Source: Sphingomonas sp. ERG5
Lineage (GTDB): Bacteria > Pseudomonadota > Alphaproteobacteria > Sphingomonadales > Sphingomonadaceae
DNA: 64,000 nt
Assembly (NCBI RefSeq): GCF_000803065.1
Contig: NZ_JSXI01000076.1
Span: 40,804-104,803 of the forward strand
Direction of reading: 5' to 3'
The notes beneath the pieces were generated by a model, which saw only the letters and a program-made list of their open reading frames with translations, was not told where the DNA came from and made no database searches. A program made the translations under genes and the position numbers. This document shows, piece after piece, positions 41,702 to 48,742 of this stretch (within the stretch, counting starts at the first letter, position 1; each line of letters begins with the position of its first letter).

Positions 41702-43033
41702 ATGTTGAAGGAAGCAATCCGTCCGTCGACAATCATTGGCATTAAGCGACTGGCCAATCAGGCGAAGAAGGCGTCTGGGATCACCCATGGCGAGGCCCTC
41801 GACCTTGCCTCGAAAAAGGCTGGGTTCGAGAACTTCGCGCACGCGCGACGCGTCCTCTATAGCAACGACAATTCTGCGGCCAACGGTCACCGGTTGTTCC
41901 TCACCTACTATTGGTATGAACGTAAGCCCTACCGCTCGGGCCGTGAGACAATCGAGATCCGACTATCGCGACCCCTGCTGGAAATCTGCAGCAAGCGCGG
42001 ACTGAAGCTGGAGCGCACGTTGTCGAGATTGCGGTTGGCCGCGCCCGATCATCTCCTGTCTGATTCAATCACCGAGCATCAGAGCTTCGCACGCGGGGAA
42101 CTATGCAAGGCGGTACGCGCGCTGCGCTTCATGGAGGCGACCGGACTCGAGCCGAGTGAGTATCGCCACGCTCGCAAAGCCACGGTAGCGCTCGACGAGC
42201 GCTTGCCAAAGCGCGACCACAGCACCGACTGGAATGATCCGCGGACCGGACGCTACATCATGCTTGACGAACCCTATGCCGCCGCCGTCGTCAGCGACGA
42301 TCGTGCGGCCTGGGCGTCGCGCAACGGCTGGCATCTGCAGGCGTCGACCTGGCCTGGCATTTACAGTCCCGGCGCGTGTCCGCTATTCGTTGCGGCTGCG
42401 AAGGACGACGCTTTCGACTTCGGCGCCCTGATGCATCAGATTGACGGGCTCGCCCCGCCAGTCACCGCCGAACACTGGCCTGGCGTGTCCGTCACCGGCC
42501 ACGAGACTTTCATTTCGCCAATGGCAGTCACGCCACAGGACCACCGGCGGGCGCGGGCGAAGGGCACGACCTATCAGGTGCCATCGAAGACGACGGAACC
42601 TTACAGTTCGATGTGGAGCAGCCGCCGGAAGCCTATCGGGGCTCTAGGCATCCCCGGGCACCAAGAGGCAGGCCGTATGATCAAGGCACTACTGCGGTCT
42701 GGCGCACGGCCTTGGTCGGTCAAGGAGCGGCTTGAGACTCTGCGCTGCACGTTGGAGGACTGGCTCGGCAAGGAAATCGAGCGAGAGGAACTGTCCGATG
42801 GAGATTTCTTTGACGTCTATTACCACGAGATCAATGAAAACGATCCGTTTGTCGCCGTTGCCGCGACCAGCGTCGGCGTGATCGACCTGCTCGGGCAGCT
42901 TCGCAGAAAGCTTACAGAGGCTTATCCCGACTGCGCGCCATTGCGCAGATTGACCGGTCGGATCGACACCTCGGTGAAATTCATGGTCAGGTCTCAACAA
43001 CGCGATTGCGGGGAAGACCATTACGGCGGGTGA
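41702..43033 (+). CDS. DUF5623 family protein
   Basis: 443 residues from the ATG at 41702, preceded by GGAGAACAACC; a longer frame begins at 41639 without support. The N-terminus (STIIGIKRLANQAKKASGITHGEALDLASKKAGFENFAHARRVL) is the recognisable DUF5623 part and reads as a small helical domain that may bind DNA. The remaining ~380 residues are mixed alpha/beta with LSRPLLEICSKRGLKLERTLS and ALLRSGARPWSVKERLETLR. Function unknown. An intrinsic terminator follows at 43058. Confidence 0.75.
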   Translation: MLKEAIRPSTIIGIKRLANQAKKASGITHGEALDLASKKAGFENFAHARRVLYSNDNSAANGHRLFLTYYWYERKPYRSGRETIEIRLSRPLLEICSKRGLKLERTLSRLRLAAPDHLLSDSITEHQSFARGELCKAVRALRFMEATGLEPSEYRHARKATVALDERLPKRDHSTDWNDPRTGRYIMLDEPYAAAVVSDDRAAWASRNGWHLQASTWPGIYSPGACPLFVAAAKDDAFDFGALMHQIDGLAPPVTAEHWPGVSVTGHETFISPMAVTPQDHRRARAKGTTYQVPSKTTEPYSSMWSSRRKPIGALGIPGHQEAGRMIKALLRSGARPWSVKERLETLRCTLEDWLGKEIEREELSDGDFFDVYYHEINENDPFVAVAATSVGVIDLLGQLRRKLTEAYPDCAPLRRLTGRIDTSVKFMVRSQQRDCGEDHYGG

Positions 43034-43057
43034 ACGGAGGTCTGTTGATAGGTAACT

Positions 43058-43084
43058 CCTAGCTCACTTTGGAGCTAGGTTTTT
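43058..43084 (+). terminator. Rho-independent terminator of the DUF5623 gene
   Basis: CCTAGCTC (43058-43065) and GAGCTAGG (43072-43079) form an 8-bp stem with a 6-base loop followed by TTTTT. It begins 25 bases after the stop at 43033. Confidence 0.88.
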
Positions 43085-43125
43085 CCGGGCTCCCGCGTCA
43101 AGGCGATCGGCGGAAATGTTGGCGA

Positions 43126-43458
43126 CTATTGTCGAAGCGTCTGATGACCCAATATTTCGGCAACAATCCGTCCGATTGGTCGCATTGGATCATGCGGGCA
43201 GTTTCCGCGATCCCATTCAAGGATTGCGGAAACTTCGCCAGAGATTTCCGCATAGTTCCCTGCAATCGCCAGCAACGCTTGAACCTCCACAATCTCCCGC
43301 AAGCTTGTGCCTTGCCACAGCCGGACGTCAGGCTCGGAGGATGCATCGGGCGTTCCGAACACCTGCACGAAATAAGTATCAAGCCCCGGATCCCAGCCAA
43401 CGGCTACCTCGAAAATGTCCGAGTACTCCGGCAGCGGTTTCAACGAATACCGGCTCAT
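43126..43458 (-). CDS. Hypothetical protein downstream of DUF3768
   Basis: 110 residues from the ATG at 43458 (MSRYSLKPLPEYSDIFEVAV). WDPGLDTYFVQVFGTPDASSEPDVRLWQGTS gives a beta-rich domain, then a helical C-terminus. Four bases separate it from the DUF3768 stop, so the two form an operon. Similar pairs occur on alphaproteobacterial plasmids. Function unknown. Confidence 0.7.
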   Translation of the reverse strand: MSRYSLKPLPEYSDIFEVAVGWDPGLDTYFVQVFGTPDASSEPDVRLWQGTSLREIVEVQALLAIAGNYAEISGEVSAILEWDRGNCPHDPMRPIGRIVAEILGHQTLRQ

Positions 43459-43462
43459 CGGC

Positions 43463-43870
43463 TCACCAGTCGCTCGCCAGCATGATCGTGACCACGCGGA
43501 AGCTTTGCTGCGCATCCCACGGCGTCTCCGACCCCCAGGAGAACGTCCCGTCGTTGGCATACACATCGATCTTCCAGAAGATTTTGTGCCCCTGGAACTC
43601 GACGGCACCAAAGTCGCGCTCACCGTGAGGGTCATTGCCCGGATCGATCGGTGTTTCATTGATAAGCCTGCGAAGCGCGGCCTGCCCCAGCATCAGATTG
43701 GCCTGGCGGGCGCCGGGGTGCTCGGCGTCGCCAGCAAGGATGTCGGCCAGTGCCCGGGTGAACACAGTGCGCGAAGTTGGCAGTGAACCTGCACGGGCAG
43801 CGTCGTTGAGCCGGGCGATCTCGGAAGTGTGGTCAACGGCGGCGGACGTCAGTTGAGCAAGCTGGGTCAT
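43463..43870 (-). CDS. DUF3768 family protein
   Basis: 135 residues: RIARLNDAAR-like start (EIARLNDAARAGSLPTSRTV), then DPHGERDFGAVEFQGHKIFWKIDVYANDGTFSWGSETPWDAQQSFRVVTIMLASDW, the DUF3768 signature. AAAGGAAGAACCC precedes the ATG. DUF3768 is found almost only on conjugative elements of alphaproteobacteria, without a known role. Confidence 0.88.
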   Translation of the reverse strand: MTQLAQLTSAAVDHTSEIARLNDAARAGSLPTSRTVFTRALADILAGDAEHPGARQANLMLGQAALRRLINETPIDPGNDPHGERDFGAVEFQGHKIFWKIDVYANDGTFSWGSETPWDAQQSFRVVTIMLASDW

Positions 43871-43906
43871 GGGTTCTTCCTTTCAAGATTGATCCCCCGC
43901 CGAGTG

Positions 43907-43917
43907 CCCCCTCCCCT
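43907..43917 (-). repeat. G-rich leader motif before DUF3768
   Basis: AGGGGAGGGGG on the minus strand, 37 bases before the DUF3768 ATG at 43870. Confidence 0.55.
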
Positions 43918-43944
43918 CCGCTGTCCGGTTGACGGGGTTTGAGT

Positions 43945-43959
43945 GTTCACGCTACGTTC
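43945..43959 (+). promoter_or_regulatory. LexA (SOS) box GTTC-N7-GTTC with promoter
   Basis: GTTC-ACGCTAC-GTTC is an exact alphaproteobacterial LexA site. TTGACG (43929-43934) is spaced 17 bases from CTACGT (43952-43957), so the box covers the likely -10 element. It lies 19 bases before the ATG at 43979. Confidence 0.78.
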
Positions 43960-43978
43960 TTTTGGAAAGGATCACGCC

Positions 43979-44467
43979 ATGCCCGCTCCCAGCCACCTCG
44001 ACCATTTCGATCTCGACATCGGCCTGCGCGATGCCTCGTGCGAGGAGAACCTGCCGCCGGTGCGCCGGGCGATCGCGGCGCTGTGCATCGGGGTCGGGGT
44101 GGACGACGCCTACCTGTCGGTCCGCGAACTGCGCGAGGCAGTGTCGTTGGTGCATGAGAATGCCCCCGGTGGGCGGGCAAAGCTCGCCGGTATACTCAGC
44201 ACCCAGTGCGACGATTTCCAGCGGGCGATCTATTATTGCCTTGCCGGGCGCGGCGTGGTCGAGATGGCCGCGGCGATGGATTGGCTGCTGACGATGCTCA
44301 AGGCGCGCGGCCGCACTGCGGCCTGGCTCAGCCGCATGCGGGTGCGGCGCAAGGATCTCGTTTCACCCTATGTCAGCGAAGCGCCCGATGGCCCGGTCGT
44401 ATCGGCCAGCCCGGATTTCGAGCTCGGGCAATCGTGGTTCGTCGAGCGCGGGCCAGGTCCCTACTGA
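43979..44467 (+). CDS. Uncharacterised protein predicted to be SOS-induced
   Basis: 162 residues from the ATG at 43979 after TGGAAAGGATCACGCC. Mostly helical: NLPPVRRAIAALCIGVGVDD, YLSVRELREAVSLVHENAPG, QRAIYYCLAGRGVVEMAAAM, WLSRMRVRRKDLVSPYVSEA. No family recognised. The SOS box over its promoter argues for expression after DNA damage or during single-strand entry. Its 3' end overlaps the convergent gene by 7 bases. Confidence 0.65.
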   Translation: MPAPSHLDHFDLDIGLRDASCEENLPPVRRAIAALCIGVGVDDAYLSVRELREAVSLVHENAPGGRAKLAGILSTQCDDFQRAIYYCLAGRGVVEMAAAMDWLLTMLKARGRTAAWLSRMRVRRKDLVSPYVSEAPDGPVVSASPDFELGQSWFVERGPGPY

Positions 44468-44694
44468 TCATCCGGCTCGTCATCGTTGCAGGTGACGACC
44501 CGCGAGACGGTGCGCCACGGCGCCGCCTTGCTCGCCAGCACCACGCGGAAGGGCTGCAGCGGATTGCCGGTCTTGACCACGGCGGTGTCGCCCTGGACGT
44601 GCTCGGCAACCCGGGTGGCGATCCGGTTGGCATTCTCGATGCTGCACAGGCGCGCCCGCTTGGACGAGCGCTGTGGTGGGGTGGGATCGGTCAT
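44461..44694 (-). CDS. Small hypothetical protein
   Basis: 77 residues from the ATG at 44694 (MTDPTPPQRSSKRARLCSIE). ANRIATRVAEHVQGDTAVVK and QPFRVVLASKAAPWRTVSRV suggest a small alpha/beta protein that may bind nucleic acid. It sits 23 bases after the DUF6927 stop. Not recognised. Confidence 0.5.
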   Translation of the reverse strand: MTDPTPPQRSSKRARLCSIENANRIATRVAEHVQGDTAVVKTGNPLQPFRVVLASKAAPWRTVSRVVTCNDDEPDDQ

Positions 44695-44717
44695 GGCGCT
44701 ACTCGCTTGGGTGCCGG

Positions 44718-45323
44718 TCACGAGGCTGACGGGGCCACGGGCGGCGGCACGATCGTCCACGCCCGGCTCATCAGCTTGCTGATCTTCACCCCGACCCCGT
44801 CGCTAACCCGGCGTAAGGTAGTCTTGCGGCCCGACTGGACGACGCGGAAGCTGCGTTCGCTCTGCCCGTCGGTGAATGTCAGCGGCTCGGCCAGCACCAG
44901 CATTTCGCCGGGCGCCGGCTTGCGGCGCGTGGTCAGGGCAAGGCGCTGGCGGCAGTGCTCACGCCACTGCGCGGCATATTCGTTGCCGGGTGGCCCAAGC
45001 AGATCGAGGATCGCGGCGGGGCAGTCGTAATTGTAGGGCCCCATCGTTTCAGTGAGATCCTTGTATCCAAACTCTTCGCCGCTGCGCGCGCCGGGGCTCC
45101 ATTTGACAAGGCAGATGATCGCGAATGTCTCGCGCGGGCCTTCGACATCGTAGCTCTGGCAGGCGGCGTAGTAGGCCCCCGAACGCACGGTGGATTTGAG
45201 GACACGCAGCCCCGTTGCCCGGCCCTTGTCGGGGTCGGGCGGATAGGTGCACTGGTTGTCGAGATAAGCCTTCGGCGTGGCGAACGGGGCCATGCCGCCG
45301 CGTGACATGAACAGCCAACCCAT
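44718..45323 (-). CDS. DUF6927-like protein
   Basis: 201 residues. MGWLFMSRGGMAPFATPKAY begins a pattern I know as DUF6927: GLRVLKSTVRSGAYYAACQS, FAIICLVKWSPGARSGEEFG, YKDLTETMGPYNYDCPAAIL, DLLGPPGNEYAAQWREHCRQ. These proteins are common on plasmids and genomic islands and have no known role. It belongs to the leftward backbone operon with the gene at 45334. Confidence 0.75.
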   Translation of the reverse strand: MGWLFMSRGGMAPFATPKAYLDNQCTYPPDPDKGRATGLRVLKSTVRSGAYYAACQSYDVEGPRETFAIICLVKWSPGARSGEEFGYKDLTETMGPYNYDCPAAILDLLGPPGNEYAAQWREHCRQRLALTTRRKPAPGEMLVLAEPLTFTDGQSERSFRVVQSGRKTTLRRVSDGVGVKISKLMSRAWTIVPPPVAPSAS

Positions 45324-45333
45324 ATGGGGTCTC

Positions 45334-45990
45334 CTAGACGAGCGCCTGCTGGCGCGGATTTATCGAAAGGCCGGTCTCGCGAACGACGAGCGCGCGGAAG
45401 CTGGGCGGTGCGGCAAGGACGGCGATGTCGCAGAAGTGGTTGCGATCGCCGAGGTAGTCCTGGCGCCCCTTGCAGCGGCGGAACATGACCTCGCGGCCCG
45501 GACGGATGCAGGGGATCGAGACCTGGACATAGATTTCGTCACCGTGGAGCGTGATCTCGCCCGAGATCGCAGGCCCCGCAAAGTTGCTGCGCAGATCGTA
45601 CTGGTCAGGTTCGAGTCCCAGATGGCGCGCCGCCACCCGCAGCGCCGAACGCGCCTCGCGGTGGAAGGCGCGCTTGGCCTCGGGGTCGTAGCCGATGCCG
45701 CGGCGGGCCAGCGCGACAAGCGCGGGCTTGGACTTCAGCTCGTCGATCTTGGCGAGGCACTGCCGGCGCAGCGGCAGGTCTTCCGCGAAGGTTTCATCGG
45801 GCGCGTGGCCGAGCGCGATGCGGCCGACGTGACGCGCGAGCAGGATCGTCGCGGGATCGCGGGCCGGGTCGATCCCGGCGTTGCGCGCGTCCTGCATCGC
45901 ATCGACGACGGCCTGGGTGGCGGTGGCAATGGTCGCGAGTGCGTCGGGCTGCAGGGCACGGCGATAGCGGAAATCGAGATCGTAGTTCAT
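45334..45990 (-). CDS. Hypothetical plasmid protein
   Basis: 218 residues from the ATG at 45990 (MNYDLDFRYRRALQPDALAT), after AAAGGGAGACTTCACCG. Helical N-terminal half; the C-terminal half has SGEITLHGDEIYVQVSIPCI and GREVMFRRCKGRQDYLGDRN, an anti-parallel strand region. Ten bases separate it from the DUF6927 start. Not recognised. Confidence 0.65.
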   Translation of the reverse strand: MNYDLDFRYRRALQPDALATIATATQAVVDAMQDARNAGIDPARDPATILLARHVGRIALGHAPDETFAEDLPLRRQCLAKIDELKSKPALVALARRGIGYDPEAKRAFHREARSALRVAARHLGLEPDQYDLRSNFAGPAISGEITLHGDEIYVQVSIPCIRPGREVMFRRCKGRQDYLGDRNHFCDIAVLAAPPSFRALVVRETGLSINPRQQALV

Positions 45991-46033
45991 CGGTGAAGTC
46001 TCCCTTTGCGCCCCCTGGCGCATCGGGCTCCCA

Positions 46034-46044
46034 CCCCCTCCCCT
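46034..46044 (-). repeat. G-rich leader motif before the 218-residue gene
   Basis: AGGGGAGGGGG on the minus strand, 44 bases before the start at 45990, between it and ardC. Confidence 0.55.
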
Positions 46045-46093
46045 TCCCGCTCGCTCTGCGAGCGGCCGCAGTGCCTCCGCTTTCCGGACGCCG

Positions 46094-47005
46094 TCAGGCT
46101 GCCTCCTTGAGTTCGTCCGGCAGGGGCGAACCGAGCGCCGGATCAAACTGGCGCAGCCACTTCACCGCCTGCTCGGCCTTGGCCGCCGCATGGAGGATGG
46201 CGGTCTTGTCGCCGCGCAGGATCTTCATCCAGTGGTGGATGTAGGAGGCGTGGCTGTCGTGGAGTTCGTTGGGGAGGCCGTATTCGGCGCAAAGGGTGGC
46301 TTGGCACAGCGACGCGACGATTTCTTCGAAGGCATAGGCATCGTCCCCGAAGCGCTTGCCGAACTGGCGGTTGAGCCGTTTGGCCGACCCCGTGGCGTGG
46401 CCGAGCTCGTGGCACCGGGTCGAGAAGTAAGCCTCGATCGAATGGAATGCGTTTGGCGACGGCAAGGTCACCGTGTCGGTGCTCGGCGTGTAATGCGCGC
46501 TGTCGCCGCCGTGGACGACGCGGACCGGGATCGCGTCGAGAAAGGCCTGCACCCCGGCCGAGAGCTCGCCGATCGCCTTGGGATCGGGCGGCTCGGGGTA
46601 GTAGTGCGCCGGCAGGCCCTCGATCTGCGAAGCGTTGAAGACGTGGTTCCACTTCATGAACCGGATGGTCTTCTCGGTCGTCTCACCGGTTTGGTGATCG
46701 GTGTCGGTCTTGCGCGCCGAGGAGTAGAACACGCTGAACGAGCCGCTCTCGCCCTTGCGGACATGGGCGCCGTGTTCGAGCGCCTGGCGGAAGGTCATCC
46801 AGTAAGGGCTGGCGTAGCCCCGGCTCTCGGCGACCGCCCAAAGAAAGAACGTGTTTATCCCCGAATAGGGAACCCCGTTGTGGCGGAGCGGCCGCGTGCT
46901 GGTCGAGGTCCAGGGCTTGAGCCAGGGAGCGGTGCCCGCGGCGATCTTCTCGAGGATCAGGTCGGTGATGACCTGCGCGACGTCGGGTTTGGGGTGACGG
47001 GTCAT
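46094..47005 (-). CDS. ardC: ArdC-type antirestriction protein
   Basis: 303 residues. The N-terminal ssDNA-binding domain (DVAQVITDLILEKIAAGTAP, PWLKPWTS, HNGVPYSGINTFFLW, YWMTFRQALEHGAHVRKGE) is followed by a zincin metallopeptidase domain with STRCHELGHATG (near residue 200) and the conserved YAFEEIVASL glutamate. ArdC shields single-stranded plasmid DNA from restriction as it enters a recipient. Its start overlaps the upstream ATPase gene stop by 4 bases. Confidence 0.95.
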   Translation of the reverse strand: MTRHPKPDVAQVITDLILEKIAAGTAPWLKPWTSTSTRPLRHNGVPYSGINTFFLWAVAESRGYASPYWMTFRQALEHGAHVRKGESGSFSVFYSSARKTDTDHQTGETTEKTIRFMKWNHVFNASQIEGLPAHYYPEPPDPKAIGELSAGVQAFLDAIPVRVVHGGDSAHYTPSTDTVTLPSPNAFHSIEAYFSTRCHELGHATGSAKRLNRQFGKRFGDDAYAFEEIVASLCQATLCAEYGLPNELHDSHASYIHHWMKILRGDKTAILHAAAKAEQAVKWLRQFDPALGSPLPDELKEAA

Positions 47006-48666
47006 TGGGCCGGGCCCTCCGGCACAGGATCGGGCGAGAGGTCGGAGGCGGCGCTCGACCAGGAAAGGCGCAGCGTGCGCCCATGCGGGATGCGCCAGGC
47101 GACCCGGTCAGCGAAAGCCATGCGGATGCCAGCGAGGATCGCGGCATCCTCGCCCTCGAGGATGGCATGGGCACGCACCGCCGCATCGTGGCGGAATCGG
47201 GTCTCCTGGGTGTCGTAGCTGTCCGCATCGGAATCGTCCGAAGGCGAGAACACCGCATCGATGATGAGGTCGGTGAGATCATCGGGCCCTAGCGCGGTGG
47301 TCCGGGTCAGTGCAATGCGCGCGCAGTCGGGGTCGCCCCAGGAGTCGGCATCTTCCAGGATCGCGAAGTCGGTCTCGAGATCGAGCCGCCGGTCGTGCTG
47401 ATCGGTGAGTTCGATGGTGATCGCGTCGGGGCGCAGGGTGACAGCTTCGGCTTCGCCCGCGGGTATGCCGCCATCGAAGGTGTAGCGCTCGCCGGTCCGC
47501 ACGAAGGCCGGGAGGGCATCGTACCAGGGATAGCCGATGAAGTTGGTGATCGGTTCGTAGAACGCGCGCGGTTCGGGGCCGCCGAGGCGGTGCATCTCGC
47601 CGCCGTTCGAGCGCCGCAATGCCCGCCCGAAAGTGACCGCGTCGAAGGAGTCAGTGTCGTCATAGATCGCCGATCCCGGTTCGAGGTCGGCAAACCGCGG
47701 CACCTCGCGGTAGCTGTCGCGGGCGAGCGTCGGGTACCACAGCGGCAATTGCCGGGCCGCCTGCGGGAAGTCGTCGTGGTAGAGGTTCGCCTCGAGCCAG
47801 TTGTCGAAGCTCAGGCGGTGGAACGGTTCCTCGCGGATGACCGAAAAAATCGCCTCGCGGCAGAGCGCCACGAGCCGGTCGAGTGCGGCGTTGCGGTAGA
47901 TTTCCTTGCGGGCGGGCAGCACCAGGACGAGATCGGGCGCGTCGATCACGTCGACCTGCACCGACCACTGGGTGTGATGGACTTCCTTCACGACCGGGAA
48001 GGCGTGTTTCAACGTGACCCCGTGGAAGTTGAGTGTCGCGATGTGGGGCGAGTACCGGTCGCGGAACACGCCGATCCGGAACCCCTCCCGCTCGATGACC
48101 TTGTGCGCGTCTGCGAGGAAATCGGCGCGGGCGAGGTCCTTGCCGTTGTAGCTGACGGCAAGCGACAGGAACCGCGCCGCCGCCTCGACGCAGCGTTCGA
48201 GCTTACCGTCAGGCTGCGGATCGAACCGGAAGGCGATTGTCGTGCCGGGCGCTCCATCCCACGGGAGCACATCGATGTCGGCCTCGCCGGTCCAGGCATC
48301 CCCCGCAATCGCGAGCGAGAATGCACCGCCCCCGCTTCGCGAACTGACCACCGTGTCAAGGCCAGCCAGACTGAAGAAGCCCATGCCCGCCGGGTCCTCG
48401 CGGGTGCGGCATTCGTCGGACCAGTCGGATTGGCCGAGCGAGAGGAGGTCGACCGGATCGGCGATCCCGCCGCCGTCGTCGCCTACCGTGATGAGGCAGG
48501 CGTCCGCCAGATGCTCCGCGGTGACGGTGATGCTGGTCGCACCCGCGCGGCGGGCATTCTGGAAGAGTTCGTTGAAGATGTCGTCGAGGGTCCCGTTGAA
48601 GATCCGGGTAACCTTCGAGATCGCGTGCGGAGAGACCCGGGCGCGCAGCTTGGTGATCATGGTCAT
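47002..48666 (-). CDS. GHKL-family (Hsp90/MutL-like) ATPase
   Basis: 554 residues. The Bergerat fold is clear: N-box IFNELFQNARRAGA (E33, N37), G1 motif DDGGGI (63-68), G2 motif AGMGFFSLAG (93-102). The rest is unlike MutL, Hsp90 or topoisomerases that I know. GHKL ATPases of this plain type are frequent in conflict islands (for example in Zorya-, Paris- or MORC-like contexts), but here it is tightly coupled to ardC in a backbone operon. Client and role are unknown. Confidence 0.82.
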   Translation of the reverse strand: MTMITKLRARVSPHAISKVTRIFNGTLDDIFNELFQNARRAGATSITVTAEHLADACLITVGDDGGGIADPVDLLSLGQSDWSDECRTREDPAGMGFFSLAGLDTVVSSRSGGGAFSLAIAGDAWTGEADIDVLPWDGAPGTTIAFRFDPQPDGKLERCVEAAARFLSLAVSYNGKDLARADFLADAHKVIEREGFRIGVFRDRYSPHIATLNFHGVTLKHAFPVVKEVHHTQWSVQVDVIDAPDLVLVLPARKEIYRNAALDRLVALCREAIFSVIREEPFHRLSFDNWLEANLYHDDFPQAARQLPLWYPTLARDSYREVPRFADLEPGSAIYDDTDSFDAVTFGRALRRSNGGEMHRLGGPEPRAFYEPITNFIGYPWYDALPAFVRTGERYTFDGGIPAGEAEAVTLRPDAITIELTDQHDRRLDLETDFAILEDADSWGDPDCARIALTRTTALGPDDLTDLIIDAVFSPSDDSDADSYDTQETRFRHDAAVRAHAILEGEDAAILAGIRMAFADRVAWRIPHGRTLRLSWSSAASDLSPDPVPEGPAQ

Positions 48667-48742
48667 GAGGTGGTTCCTGGATGGGCCGGCACGCTGTCAC
48701 AGGGCGCAAGGGATGCGCGGGCAGCGTGCCGGCAGGGCTGGC

